A DNA stretch of 64,000 bases. It comes from Camarhynchus parvulus. Lineage: Eukaryota; Chordata; Aves; Passeriformes; Thraupidae. Below are positions 1-12,800 of the stretch, in pieces. The notes below the pieces were generated by a model. The model did not search any database. It saw only the letters and a program-made list of their open reading frames with translations, and was not told the origin of the DNA. Where the stretch lies: positions 6,098,733 through 6,162,732 of the forward strand of contig NC_044574.1 in assembly GCF_901933205.1 (NCBI RefSeq), written 5' to 3'. How positions within the stretch are numbered: position 1 is the first letter of the stretch; every line of letters begins with the position of its first letter. A program made the translations under genes and the position numbers.

Positions 1-2806
1 TGCTCCGTGTCCCAGTCCTCCCAGCTCCTCCTGGGCACTGGGACACAGCTCACAGTGGGTAAGCAGCACCCTTGGGCTTCCAAAATATACCACCAGTAGG
101 CTGTGATGAGCCTGGGAAAGGGGTGATTCGTTTTGGTAGATTCTTCCCAATTTTGAGTTGCAAGGTCGGGGCTCTGGGTTTTTTCTCTGAGACCGGATAA
201 AGCAGCAAATACAGAAAATGGCTAAAATTTAGGTCAGCTTCATGTGATAGTCCTTTTGCCATCAGCAGTTGCTCTGCTGTGAGCATGCCTTGAGCACAGC
301 ATTGCTCCTAGAGCTCTAGGATTTCCTTGGGAGCACCTGGTATTGCCATGCCCTGTGTTTTTCTCATTCCCTGCTGTACTCTGGATGGGAGGCTGGATGT
401 GTGCCCTGCTCACAGGTCACAGGTCCTTCTCTGCCATAATTCCTCCTTACTCTCACTCCAAGTAACAAGAGCAGCGTCAAGGCCAGAGAGCATCACCCCT
501 CACATCCCTGGGGTGGATCTGATGGCAGCTTTCAAGATCACCCCTTCAAAAAAACAAAATACTGAAATGGGATTTATTCCTCAAAGCTCACAGCCCACTA
601 TCCCTGGGGAGATCCAAACAGGAGCAGCAGTTTTCTGCAGGTGCTGTGGGAGGAGAGAGGCTTTACAGACATCTGGGGCATACAGAAGCTCTTTTCAGCC
701 CATTTTCCTTTTGACCACAGAGCAGTAGTTGATGCAGAAAAACTAATGTGTTTGAAGTGGGATTCAGCCTCTGTTTTTGCAGACTTTTAGGGAGACAAAT
801 AACTTATTTAACTAAGATACAAATAACTTATTTAACCGAATGCCACTTCTAAAGCAGACCAAATGTCCCAGTTTTTCTGGGTTTTTTTTGCAAATACACT
901 CTGTACCTTGAACTGGATGAGAAATCCCTTTTGGTTTCTTGCAGGCTCAAGGAAAAGCTGGTTTAAGATAAAGGAGAATTGTTTTTTAACAGCTGGGCAC
1001 ATATCTCTGTGCAAAGCATGAAAAACAGGCTTGAAATGAAGCTTGATCAAGGACACCAATTAAAAAGTAAACAGCAGCAGGTGCTCTGGGAAGACTCAGG
1101 CTTGGCTGGATATTTTCTTTTTTTCTTTTTAGTTCTCATGATAAAACAAATTGTCTTCAAGTTTCTTTTCCCTAAGTTTATTATAATTTAAGGGAGAAGT
1201 TGTCCAGATAAATCCCAGAGCCCTGATATCTCATCTTTTCATGTAAAAAATGGTACTTTCTGTAAGAATTTACATCCTGGATAGAAACAGGAAAAACAAT
1301 AGTTTTCAATCACCTAAAATTTTGAATAAATATGGTTTGAGCAGTCAGACATGCAGCTATTTAATGACATTGCTGGCATATTTTCCTGGCCAACTTTATT
1401 CAGAAATGAGTGTGTTCCATTGTAATTTAGATACATCAAAATAAATCCTACCCTCATTTTATCAGAAAAAAAATATTCAAATGTTGAGCAAAGATTAGAG
1501 CAATGTGAATAAGGAAAATGTCCAGGGATCCCTTAAAACATCCCAGTGCTGCTGAAATCTCCTGCTACCCACAATTTTGTGCAATTCTGGTGAGATAATG
1601 CTTGGCAGCAAATGTCACTGAAGCAAATTCGGGGGTTTACCCTGCATGAGCCTTCTTTACCTGGTACATTATTTTATTAACGCTTTTAAAAGCTCTTGGT
1701 AACTTCTGTGAGGCCAGGTCAAGCTCACCCCTCTGAGCGAGGGGGTCGCTGTTGGGGGCTGGTTCAAGGCACAAGGGGCTGGTTCAAGGCTGGTTCTCTT
1801 GGCTGCTGTTGGAGATCTCTCTGCACCCTCTGCCACACTCACCACCCTCTTTTCCTCCTTATCCCCAGTTGATGTTTTGCCTCCAAAGACCACACAGACA
1901 CCAGTGTCCAAAAAGCCTCTGCCACGGACAACCAAAAGGAAAGTTGCCAGCAAGGAAGGTACAGCACTGTCCCAGCTCCTGGAAACAGGGCTTTGCTGAG
2001 CTCTTGGGGCCCTCAGGGCTCAGCTGGGTTTGTCCTGGGGTGGGGGCCACCACAATGTCACCCTGCAGGAGTGGGTGCCTGGGTGCAGATGGACACGCTG
2101 CCCTGGATAGAGCTGACTTCTGCCTGTAGGAGGGATTCCCTGGGACATCCACAGGTTTAGGGGCAGCATGGATTTCAGTTTAGGGTCCCATGACCTCAGA
2201 GCCAGGTTCCCTGTAGTGCCTTTTTCACTGTGAGGGGGACTGAGCACCAGAACAGGCTGCCCAGAGAGGTTGTGGAGTCTCCCTTATCAAAAATATGCAA
2301 AAGCCACCTGGACACAGCCCTGTGCTCTGGGATGACCCTGCTTGAGCAGGGAGGTTGGCCCAGGTGACCCACTGCGGTCTCTTCCAGCTTTACCCATTCT
2401 GTGGTTCTGTGGTTCTGTGGTGCATCCTTCAAAGGTTACCCCAGGGCGATGGTCACATCCTCACCACCCCTCTGAGGGCCTGCCTTGCTTTTCTCCCTTC
2501 TCCATCCCCAAAGCTGCTGGGGCAGGGTGGTGCCAGGTGCTGAGTGCTCTCCTCTCCCCAGGTCCCTGCAGTCCCCTGGTCTGGATCCCACTGGCTGCTG
2601 CTGTCCTGCTGCTCCTGCTCAGCCTGGTCTCCACCGCCTACCGCCTGCACCGTGAGTTTCCTGCCAGCATCCTGAGGGGGCCAGGCCCTGGGACAGCCCA
2701 GGAGGGGATGGACAGCTGGGAGAGGGGCCCAGGACTGATGGACACTGTCTCTTGTCTCTTCCCAGGTCTGCGGCGGAGGCTGCAGCTTCGCATGCACAGG
2801 CAGTAA
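1..2806 (+). CDS. CD8B: CD8B (T-cell co-receptor beta chain), 3' part, four exons
   Basis: CD8 beta pairs with CD8 alpha on T cells and binds MHC class I. The window opens inside the Ig V exon. Coding pieces are 1-58 (end of the V domain, with the J-like run LGTGTQLTV, donor GG|GTAAGC), 1869-1958 (Pro/Thr/Lys-rich hinge beginning VDVLPPKTTQTPV), 2562-2651 (transmembrane segment with WIPLAAAVLLLLLSLV) and 2766-2806 (cytoplasmic tail RLRRRLQLRMHRQ, stop TAA at 2804). All joins are phase 1 with consensus AG/GT sites, and the frame stays open throughout. The tail is short, basic and has no cysteine, as usual for the beta chain, which relies on CD8A for Lck. The signal-peptide exon and most of the V exon lie upstream of the window. 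The position beside CD8A, in the same orientation, supports the assignment. Confidence 0.9.
2205..2428 (+). mobile_element. CR1 LINE 3'-end fragment (sense) in a CD8B intron
   Basis: The segment reads as the 3' end of an avian CR1 LINE: 'aacaggctgcccagagagg', then 'ggatgaccctgcttgagcagg', then 'tctcttccagc', ending in a short TCTGTGGT repeat like the CR1 terminal octamer repeats. It lies between the hinge and transmembrane exons of CD8B and is not coding. Confidence 0.8.
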
Positions 2807-2811
2807 TTCCC

Positions 2812-2817
2812 AATAAA
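2812..2817 (+). terminator. CD8B polyadenylation signal candidate
   Basis: AATAAA lies only 5 bases after the CD8B stop codon and is followed by two near-copies of its context (CCCAGTAAATCC) up to about 2840. If used, the 3' UTR would be only some 30 bases long. No other AATAAA was seen in the next 500 bases. Confidence 0.45.
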
Positions 2818-3334
2818 TCCCAGTAAATCCCAGTAAATCCCACTGCCCTCCCTGCCTCAGGCAGGCAGGGAGAAGCCACAGAGCCTCCCCTGCATGAGGC
2901 TGAGCACTGCCTGGACATGAGCAGGAAGGATCTGGCAGGGGACAGACGTGGGCTTGTACCACAAAACAGACATTTCTTTCCTGCATGACTTCAACATTCT
3001 CCTGGACACAACAGCTGGCAAAAGGACCAGGCTGGATTCTGCAGCATCCTGAGCACTTCCCAAAGGACACTGAGCAGGGCAAATGCCACGGCTGGCTCTG
3101 CACAGGGGGAAAGGGGCTGGTACCAAAGTGTCACCACATTTCTCTTCACAGAGAAAAGCAAGGCACAATTCTTCCCAAGAATATTTCTGGGTTTCACATT
3201 CTCTGAACATCAGAGAAAGAAAACACAATTCTTATCTCATTTGCTGTGCCTGTGTTTGTGCAGAAGTAGAATGCAAAATGGAGATTGTTTACCCAAAGTG
3301 ATGGAGTTTTGTTTCCTTGGCCTGTCAGGGCCAA

Positions 3335-3354
3335 GTGTGTGTGTGTGTGTGTGT
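3335..3354 (+). repeat. (GT)10 microsatellite
   Basis: Uninterrupted GT dinucleotide run just before the LTR-like fragment. Confidence 0.9.
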
Positions 3355-3530
3355 CAGGACTGTTGAGTGACAGTCACGAGATTCTGGGCAGTTCAGTGCT
3401 TGGCAGATTCAGTTCAGATGTAATGTAATATAGTGTAATATAATGTAGAATAATATAGTATAATAAAGTAATTAATTAGCCTTCTGATAAGATGGACTCA
3501 GATGCATCATCCTCTCCCCTCATCTGGGGT
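3355..3530 (+). mobile_element. Endogenous-retrovirus LTR fragment
   Basis: The stretch has a degenerate TAATATAATG-type AT tract, then ATAATAAAGTAATTAATTAGCC, then a GATGGACTCAGATGCATCATCC-like end. From memory this resembles a songbird ERV LTR type. The edges are unclear and no partner LTR or internal retroviral sequence was found nearby, so it is probably truncated. It can be confirmed only by a repeat-library search. Confidence 0.5.
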
Positions 3531-6500
3531 GAAAATATCCACGATGCCAAAGGGACTCAGATGGGCTGGAAAGCTGTGAAAAAGCTGCTTGGGTCTCCTC
3601 TGTGTTCATCTGTAGGACAGAACAAAGGTGCTTTTTTAGCTCCTGTTAATACTGATTGACAAAAATCTGGTAACTTTGAGAGCAACCAGCAGGGATGGAG
3701 CAGAGGCAACTTGTAAAGACCCTGTGAGGTTTATTCAATACCAAAAGTGAAAATATCACTCAGTTATTCTGTTCTGCACGCTGGTGTCTTTTAGTCCACA
3801 CAGTTGTGTGGCAAGCAAGGAACCATGGCCTCCAACCAGGAAAGAGTTAAAGCATTGCAAAATCTCCAGGGGTGAGCAGATCTGGGAGGATGTCTTTCTC
3901 CCATGGGAGAGTGCAAACAGCCGGGGCTGGGAGAGGAACACCAGACAAAGCCATGCACACAAGGCCAAACACTTGGCACAGCCTGAAGGTCAACACCACC
4001 TCTGAGGGCAAACAGAGGCCCCCAGGGGCTGGCCCTGAGCCCAGCAGCACAGCATGGCCAGTGGGAACTGCCCTGGGGGATGCCTGGGTGTGCTGAGCCC
4101 CAGGGGACACCCCTGTGCCCTGAGCCCTGTGTGACACCCCTGCATGCTGAGCCCCGAGCAATGCCCACAGGTGCTGATTTTTGGGTGATGCCAGAAGCAG
4201 GGAAGGTCTCCCCAGGGATGGCAACAAGGCTCAGCTGCTGCCCAGGGTGCCAAGGCAGAGCTGGGGCTGGAAATTTGGCATCCTGCTGAGCACAGGCAGC
4301 GAGCACCCGCTCTCAGGTGCACCCCCAGCCCCACATCTGCTCACACACAGGCACCAGCCCTGTGTCAGCTACAGGAGGGCAAGGGGAAGGTGGTCCAGAG
4401 TCCCCAGGGTTGGGGCTAACACAGTCTTGGGATGAGCTTTTGGGTGAAAGCGTCACAGTGGCACAGCAGCACCACTCTGGCCTTCCCCTCCCTCCCCTCC
4501 CAGCCACAGGTGCTGCTGCTGCTTTCCTCTTTCATACTGAATTTTCTGTAGAGCTTGGTCTCAAGCCCAGCTGTTGGTGCTTCCCCTAAATGATGCAGTG
4601 GATAAATAAAGCTGGCAGTGGATCATGCTGAGCCAGCTTCCCCAGGCTGTGACACTCACCCAAGCTCTCAGGCCATGCAGCTGTGGGGACACCAGCACGA
4701 GACCCCACCCCAGGTGCAGCAGGGAGGGGACTCTGAGCATCTCTGACCCCTCCACATCACAATTTACCCTCTGGGAGGGCTCAGATTAACTCAAACCATC
4801 ATTTTCCTGCACTGCAAGTAGTGAGCACAGCTTTGCCCCAGAAGCAGACAGATTTTATGGCATGTACATTTTTCATAACAGCTGTAAGAAAACCCCTTTG
4901 AAACTTCCCATGAGCAAAGGTTTATTCTTTAAAAAAGCAGGGGCTTTCCCTCTGCCTGCAGCTGCTTTTGAAATCCCAGCTCCCTTTCTCACACTTGAGG
5001 TGTCCTGACCTCAATGCCCACACCTTGCTCAGCTCTCCCACCTCCCAGCCAGCACAGGCGAGCACCTCCCATGGCCAAGCAGCAAATACAGGCTGCACAG
5101 CCCAACCCTCCTCTCCCTCAGGAAAGTGAGCAGCCTCAGGATAACCCTGCCCAGTCCACTCCTGCTCCTTCTTCTCCACACTCAGGACATCCTCAGAGTG
5201 TCTGACCTTGACTGAAACCCCTCCCCAGGACAGCATCATCTTGTCTTGGTGGATTTTAGTCACTTATCCCAACTCCAACAACACAAGCACAAAGGAGAGG
5301 GATTTATTCCTTGGCTCTCTGCTCATCCACAGCAAAGAATTTGCTCAATGTCTGAGTTCCCCAATCAGTCTTCATGCTTTCCTTGTATTTGGGGAAAAAT
5401 AAAAAAGCAAAACCAAAACCCACCCAGACTCTCCATCACCCATGTGCAATGAAAACAGAAGAGGACAGCGACAGCCAGAGATGTTGTCCGGCCTGTTGAA
5501 ACACAGGTTTGTGCAGTTTACCAGTAGAAATGATGAAAAAATAATAGTAATTTCTATTATCATCAATAGAGTGCTTTAGACAGTAAAACTGGGAGAGATT
5601 TTAGCAGCAGGTCTCACAATTGTGAGAGTTGATAGATAAAAATAGATTCCCATTTCATAGACTTTTTTTCCCAGAGCATAAATAAGCACAAAACAGAAAC
5701 AGCAATGGAAAGATGCTGAGAAAATTATCCCAGTTCCCTGATATCTGCAGCTTCTTTGCTGAGACACAGTGATTATGCCAGCCAAGGGTCGGGGATGCCA
5801 TGTTCTGTTGTGGCACAACATTCCCAACTTGAAAATTAATGGGAAAGTGTTTCTGCCCCTCTCTGTAATATCATGATCCCTGGATCCATGGAGAGACAGA
5901 GATACAGGGGACAGCATTGTCCATCACAGTGTCTCTCATGCCACCATGTCCTGGCACATGAGGGTCTCTAATTTATTCCTTGATTCCTTCCAATGATGGA
6001 TCAGCCTTCTCCTGTCTCCCACTGTCACCATCCTGCCTGCAGCAAGGAGCAGACATACCTAGAAGGAAAAATAACAGGATTTTATATCTATAACCCAAAT
6101 ATCTTGTTTAAAATGTAAATAAACTATTTCCTCTTAAATGACAAAAGGAGACACCACAAAATTTGGACAAAGGCAAAGGATAAGGAGGGGTTTGCAGATG
6201 TATGGGTTCAAGAGCAAAACTTCACCTATGTTGCGCTCATCCCCACAAATCAATGGGCAAGCAATTGTAAAAGAGATCAAAAATTATATGTGACAATAGT
6301 CTGGTTTATTATTACTATTATTTCTTTTCTATTTTATAATATATATTATATATTTGATATAGAACATGTTATAGAACACATATATATAGAATATATAGAC
6401 TATATACAAAGAATATATAGAATTCATATTCTATATTATAAAACTATAATCCAGTCATTCTCTCAATGAACAGTGCAGATCTTGAAAGCATTAAAATATT

Positions 6501-7967
6501 CAAAGGACATAGCAATATTCATAGATACAAAGCAGAAATACAGGTACTTCAGGCATTGCAGTAAACAGTCTTCATAGTTTTGCTACAGTTCTGTAAATGC
6601 ATTTTTTAAAAATTGCCAGTCTTTACAGAATAGCTCAGTTGTTAATCCAATATTGGAAGTGCTCAAATTTTCTTTTTTTCTTTTAAACTTTCATTTTTAT
6701 GCGGGTGGTCTGTGTTTTTATGACACAGAAAAGTAAATCAAATCAGGTGCAGCTGAAAATATTCAGCTGAAAGCAAATTATTGACAGAAGAGTAAAATTA
6801 TCTATGAATTTAAAGTTCCTAATATAATTTTTTTTTTCAGTTAGAAACTGCTGAGTAAGGCACAATAATGGAGAAAGGCTGGATAACATCTCTATTAAAT
6901 TATTTAACTTGAAATCTGTGCAAAAAAAAGGAGATACTTTATCCATGGGTGCTGTTTAAATTCCTTGAGATTTATCCTCACCCAGAACAGCTCCATGCAC
7001 TGCAGCTCTTTATTAAATATGTTATCCTGGCAGGGGAAATGGATTCACAGTAGGACTCCTAAGCATTCAGGTCAGATTTGTTAAGTGGGAATTTCTAAAT
7101 GTCTTTTTCTGTCACTGTATAAAATCAAAAAACCCTCTAGGAATAAAATCTACCTCCTGGTAGCATTAGTACTTTTTGCCTCTATTTCTCTGGACTTCAA
7201 TAAGCCAAAAAATAGCAATGTGTTAAATTTGGCTTATACAAACAAGAAATTGAGTTTTTAAATATATTATTCTAATTATTTTTCAATATAATTTCTGGAT
7301 ATTAAAGTATATATTATTTGCTGAAATAACAAGTAATTGTGTATATCAATATACCTATAATGAGTGCACTCAGGGTGAGCTCTGCAGCTTCTGTGGGACT
7401 ATAAACAAATATTTGTTATTCCAGCATTCATTTAAGTGGAACACATATTTGACCAAGTCAAAAATGAATTTTATAAAGTTTGCATTATGCTCCTCTACTA
7501 CCTTGCTATGAGAAAGGTTAATTTGGGTTCATACATCAATGGTTCTTCCACATGAAGCAAAACTCACCCATGCTTTAAATGTTTGCAAGATGACAGAAGC
7601 CTTTAACATTCCTCCCTTAGGCATTTGTGTTTTTCTACTAAAGTTCAACTTCTCATTTAGCCTGTGAAATACACATGTGCATGAAAGGGGGCTGCATTAC
7701 ACTTTTAAGAGAGAATCATTATTGCTATTTACACTTTCTGATCTAGGTAATAAATGAAAACCAGATATGAAACACTAAAAAAAAAAAACCCCAGTGATGA
7801 CATCAGCTCAGAATCTTTTCTCTGTCAGGTACAACAGATCTAAGTGCTGTTACAACAGGGATCTCACACAGCAAAATTATTTAGCTCACTTAATATAAAA
7901 AACCCAAATCCCTAAGGTGAATGGCTCATCTGGAAGTCAATAAGCAAAGGAAACTTGTTCAGATGGC
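3531..7967. other. Intergenic DNA without recognised genes
   Basis: Between CD8B and CD8A. The GC-rich part at about 4020-4760 carries loosely repeated 'gctgagcccc..gacacccctg' phrases. The part from about 6290 to 7800 is very AT-rich, including ATATAT runs at 6340-6440. No exon with conserved protein sequence was recognised on either strand. CD8 enhancers would be expected somewhere in such intervals but cannot be identified by eye. Confidence 0.6.
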
Positions 7968-7973
7968 AAAGCC

Positions 7974-8453
7974 AGGGGTGTTTGTGAGGGTCCCCAGGAC
8001 GAGGTGACAGATGAGAATCTGACTCCATGTTCTCAGAAGGCTATTATATTATATTATATTATATTATATTATATTATATTATATTATATTATATTATATT
8101 ATATTATATTATATTATATTATATTATATTATATTATATTATATTATAACTATACTAAATAAAGAGAAGGATACAGACTGAAGGTTTAACAAGAATGAAA
8201 ATGAAAGCTCATGACTGACTCCTCAGAGTCTGACACAGCTGATGGTGATTGGCCATTAAGTAAAAACAATTCACATGACACCAATCAAACAAGCACCTGT
8301 TGGTAAACGATCTGCAGACCACATTCCAAAGCAGCAAAACACAGGAGCAGCAATCAGATAATTATTGTTTTCATTCTTTTCTGAGGCTTCTCAGCTTCCC
8401 AGGAGAAGAAATCCTGGCAAAGAGGATTTTTCAGAAAATATATCACGGTGACA
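7974..8453 (+). mobile_element. Solo LTR of an endogenous retrovirus, with 6-bp target site duplication
   Basis: About 480 bp flanked on both sides by AAAGCC (7968-7973 and 8454-8459), a 6-bp target site duplication of the length made by class II (ERVK-like) elements. The body contains 'gagaatctgactccatg', an expanded ATTAT tract, 'gtgattggccattaag' and 'gaggatttttcagaaaata', ending ...GGTGACA. This resembles an LTR common in songbirds as I remember it. No second LTR or internal region is present, so it is a solo LTR left by recombination. The 5' edge lacks a clear TG, so the start may be a few bases off. Confidence 0.7.
8042..8149 (+). repeat. (ATTAT)n microsatellite, about 21 copies, inside the solo LTR
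   Basis: A near-perfect pentanucleotide repeat of about 108 bases, grown inside the AT-rich part of the LTR. It is likely to vary in length between individuals. Confidence 0.95.
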
Positions 8454-8749
8454 AAAGCCCTCTCCATGCTCTCCCAAAAGCTCCTTGGATTGGAGGGAGC
8501 TCTTAGGCAGCCAGCTTGACACAGCCACCTCAAATTTTGTCTCCTTGGCTATTTTTGGCCCCAGCAATGAGTCAGGGCTAAGTTTTGTCTTGCCCTGGAC
8601 TGAGCCTCTCCATCAGACAGCAAAAACCTTGATCCTGGAGAAATTTGGAGAAGTTTTGCAATACTGATTTTTTTTTTCCAAGGGCTTGAGCTTTGCTGGG
8701 AAACACCAAAATTCTGGAATTCCCTCTGCAGAGCATTGGGAGCAATGGA

Positions 8750-9017
8750 CACCTCCAAAGGAAAGCCAGGACAAGAGGAAATGGTTTGAAGTTGTGCCAG
8801 GGGAGTTTCAGAGGAGATATTAGGAAAAATTTCATCACTGAAAGAAGTGAAGGAATGTGGAAGTGGTGGAGTCCCCATCCCTGGAGGGGTTTAAAAGACA
8901 TGTAGATGTGGCACTCAGGGACATGCTTTAGTGGTGGCCTTGGCAGTGCTGGGCCAGGGGCTGGACTCGATGACCTTAAAGTTCTTCTCCAACCTAAACA
9001 ATTCTGAGATTCTGTGC
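8750..9017 (+). mobile_element. CR1 LINE 3'-end fragment (sense)
   Basis: CR1 phrases run in order: 'gacaagaggaaatggtttg', 'ggagatattaggaaaaattt', 'catccctggaggggttt', 'ggactcgatgacctta', 'ttctccaacctaaacaattctgagattctg'. It is 5'-truncated, as most CR1 copies are. Confidence 0.9.
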
Positions 9018-9310
9018 TGAGCCCCCAGGCTGGTGCCAATCACCATGGGCACCCTGCCAGTCCCAGCCCCTCCTCAGTGCTCAGAGGAGCCAGCCTGACC
9101 CTGCCCCAGCTGCAAACCACGCTGGCTTTGCTGCTCCTCTTCTCTGCTGCTGCTGCTTAAAGCATCTAGCCAGGAGGTCAGGCACCAAAATGTGGTGTGC
9201 AACCACCCTCCCTCCCCTCAGGGCTCAGCAGGGAGGAGGGCTGTGGCTTAGGAGACGTCTCTGTGCCCAGAGCTGGGTGTGTGATCTCACCCACCACACA
9301 TCCTGCTGGG

Positions 9311-9463
9311 CTGTGGGCTCTGCAGGCAGCATGACATGCAGCACAAAACCTTCCTGCTGTGCTGTGGGCTCTGCAGGCAGCATGACATGCAGCACAAAAC
9401 CTTCCTGCTGTGCTGTGGGCTCTGCAGGCAGCATGACATGCAGCACAAAACCTTCCTGCTGGG
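9311..9463 (+). repeat. Three tandem copies of a 51-bp unit
   Basis: The unit starting CTGTGGGCTCTGCAGGCAGC begins at 9311, 9362 and 9413, and the copies are nearly identical. Because 51 is a multiple of 3, it keeps several short reading frames open, but nothing suggests it is coding. Confidence 0.95.
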
Positions 9464-9554
9464 CAGCTGCCTCTGGGGACAGGCACAGCATTCTCAGGGG
9501 AGCTGGGTGCACGCTGCTCTTCCACATGGCAGCATCACAGCTGAGTGCCACCAC

Positions 9555-9832
9555 AGCACAGAACCAGAGAATCAGTTCAGTTGGAAATGACCTCCAAGAT
9601 CATCAAGTTCAACCTTTGACCCGATGCCTCAATGCCAGAGTGCAATGTCTGCTTGTTTTTTGGGCGCTACCACTGATGGTGACTCCACCAGTGCCCTGGG
9701 CAGCCTGTTCCAGTTCTTAGCCACCCCTTCAGTGAAGAAATTTTTCCCAATATCCAACTGAACCTCCCTTGGCTCAACCTGAGGCCAGCTGCCCTTGTCC
9801 TGTCAATTCCTGTCCCCTCTTCAGGCACAGCA
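9555..9832 (-). mobile_element. CR1 LINE 3'-end fragment (antisense)
   Basis: On the plus strand this reads as the reverse of CR1: 'cagagaatcagttcagttgg', 'gacctccaagatcatcaag', 'gtgccctgggcagcctgttcc', 'gaaatttttcccaatatcc', 'ccttgtcctgtc'. Confidence 0.9.
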
Positions 9833-12800
9833 GGGATGAGATGCTGAGTTCTGGGGGCTCCTGGCTTACAGACAGGGTCACAGAAGAACTGCTGCCATTC
9901 TTCTACAAAGCCCAAGTGCAATCACCAGCACAAGCACAAGGTAAACTCACTGACTGATACCTTAGGGAGAGGTGCTGGGCTGCACAGATGCCCAGCTCTG
10001 GGGTCTCAAAACATGATGCCTTAACATCAACATTGAATGCAAAATTTAAAGTAGGGTATTTCCTATCAGTCACTTAAAAAAAAAATTGACATAAAATATT
10101 CCTGGGGGCTGGGATTGTATATTCCTGCCCTAAGCAATGAGCTGCAAATGACACTCCTGTTATTAAAATACAGGTCTCAAGTCACCTGGATGCAGGAGGA
10201 AATGAGTCAGAGCAGTGGTGGAACAGCCATTACTATAATTGATGCCTTTCCTCAGGTCCTTTCCATCACTGCCATAGCCAGGATAATTTTGACACAATTA
10301 AAAACACGGGTCACATCCCACTGTGCAGAGCCCAAGGTGACATCCCCAAGGAAATGCCAGGGGAGGGAAGCTTGCCTCTGTGCAAATTCTCCTGGTCCCC
10401 AAACCTGGGTCACTCCTTGCTTTCCTAAAGCTGGAACACAAACTGAGGTGGTTGCCCAGGGTCAAACATCTTTGCTGGCCATTATCCCTTTTCCAAGGGG
10501 GATAAATATTCTCCTGTGAAAAACCACAGGATCTGCTGTTGGGATAAACGTCCTTGTGCAGGGTGAACAGCTAAGGAAGATTAAAGTGCCCAGCATTAAA
10601 GAATGAGATAATTGGAAAATTAATAGCATTTTAGAGGAAGTGGATGTGGAGTTTTGTAACAAATGGCTTCCTTAAAATGACACATTGTAATGAGATCTCA
10701 CATTTAAGAATATAAAAATGACAGGTTTGGTTCAAAGCGAAGGTTCATGCAGACAACCATCCTGTCTCCAACACTGGCTGTGAGCACATGGCTGAGTAAT
10801 AATGACAAGAAAATCATATATGACACTCTCCCTTAATGTTCAGTCTATTTCTAACTAAATAGATTTCCTGAGCCTGTTGCTGTCTGTTGAGTAACCCACA
10901 GTGAGCCTCTCTCCCAGGCATTTGTCCAGGCTCTGCATCCACAGTGTCCTTTGTCAGGGACACCCAGGGTGGAGCATTTCTTTTGCTTTCAGCTTCATCC
11001 AACACCAGCTTCACCTGCTGCCCCTTACTTTCAGTATTGAAAAAAGCAGGGAATAATCAACCCCCCTCCACTCCTTCCCAGCCACTCCTTACCCTGGAGA
11101 CCTTTAGTGTAAATCCATTTAAATCAGCTTTTCAGGGTAAAGACTCCTAGTTTGACACACAAAATCCATCCCAGACCTCTGATCCTACATTTTGTCCTGC
11201 TCTGAACCTTTTCTTGCTCTACTACCTCTTATTTGAGTCCCCTCTGTGAGATGAGGGGTGAGAAGAGCACACAGCATTCAGGATCTATGCAGTGCATTGG
11301 GCTGTGCCGTGGCTGTGGTCCATTGGACCATACAATAGCAAAGCGTGTTCTCTGGTTTATATCTGATTTCCTTCCTACCTGCTGACACCCAATTTGCTTT
11401 TCCTGCTGGGAAAACAGTTGATATTCCCATGGTAGTACCTGTCTTAACCCAAATTTTATAGGCAAGTCAGGACTGGTTTTCCTTTCACGCAACACTTCAT
11501 AGCCGCCTACTCCAAATTTCACCTTCCCCTGTATTGCCCACTCTCTATAAAATCCTTCTGCAGTTCTGTATTTGCAACACATAAATGAAAACAAATTATT
11601 GTGCATAAAAATAAAGTTTGCACGATTTGTTTTAGGCATGATTTGCCATTTGCCCTCTGAGTCCAACACTCACAAGCAGGGAGTGCAGTGGTGCCTGCAG
11701 GAGAACAGGCATGGGAAGAACACCCACACTCTTCTCTTGCAGTGCTGGTGGGGATCAGGCTGTTTAAAGTGAACTCAACACCAAATCTAGTTTGTTTTGT
11801 TGATGGCAGGAGAGCATTAAACCAGCTGCTGCTTTTTGATGCCACCATCCCTCCCACCCTGCCCCTTTTGAACAGGGTATTGTGGCTTAGGGCTGCATCT
11901 TACAGGTCTAAATCAACAGAGGGGGTTGGGGTTTTTTCAAATAAATGCAAAATTGAGAAGAAATAAGCTGTATAAACCAGCAAACACTATTAATAGGATG
12001 ACAAAATGGATGAAGCAAGTTGCTTCCAGCAAGCCACAGGTTTCTATCCTGCCAGCAGGAGAGGTGGAGAACAGAAGTGGGAACTTTTCTTCCATTTCCA
12101 TTAGTTGTGACCTGCTGTGGAAATTAGTTCCCTCTCAAAGACTTTAACAGTAAAGATGCACAGCAATACCCTGCTCTGGGGAAGTTCTCCTGCACCACAC
12201 AGATGGACCCAGAAACTCCCTGAGGGATCTCCACCAGGATTTCCTGCCCAGGGTGGTTGGGGAAGAAGGTCAGGGTGCAGCAAAGAAGGAGACCAGACAT
12301 GGCAGGACTCTGGATTGGTGACAACAGAAGACATCAGCTGTGGGGATTGCACCAAGGCTATGAGACCCTGGAAGGGAGCTGAACTCAGAGGACAACAATC
12401 AAACAGGGCCTTGAACCCAACAGAAACCTGATTGTGAGAATTTGAAATGAGAAAATGAGACCAGTTCACTTACTTGAACAGTTCAGACAAAAAAAAAATG
12501 TTGGAGCCAATCAGAAAATTTACCTTTTCTTAAGTCTATATAGAGTTAGAAAAACATGAAGTTCTTTTTTAATTCTAGTTTGAATCTGTGGTATTTAGAT
12601 TAAAGAGGCAGAAAACCAGCCTGTCCACTGTTAACTGCAGCTGGGGCACTGGCACATTGTCACCAGCCCCCAAAAGTTACCACCACAAATTGCTGATTTA
12701 CTGAATGCCAGCACAAATGAGCTCTGCAGCATCAAGAGAGGAAGTTTCCCACAAGGAAAACTCACAACACATCCAGGTCTCCTATCAAATTTTCATCTGA

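Noticed and set aside
8578..9039. Minus-strand ORF of 153 codons
   Set aside because: It is the antisense of a CR1 LINE fragment.
9301..9463. Possible CRISPR-like array
   Set aside because: The repeats are directly adjacent without unique spacers, and the DNA is plainly vertebrate. It is a simple tandem repeat.
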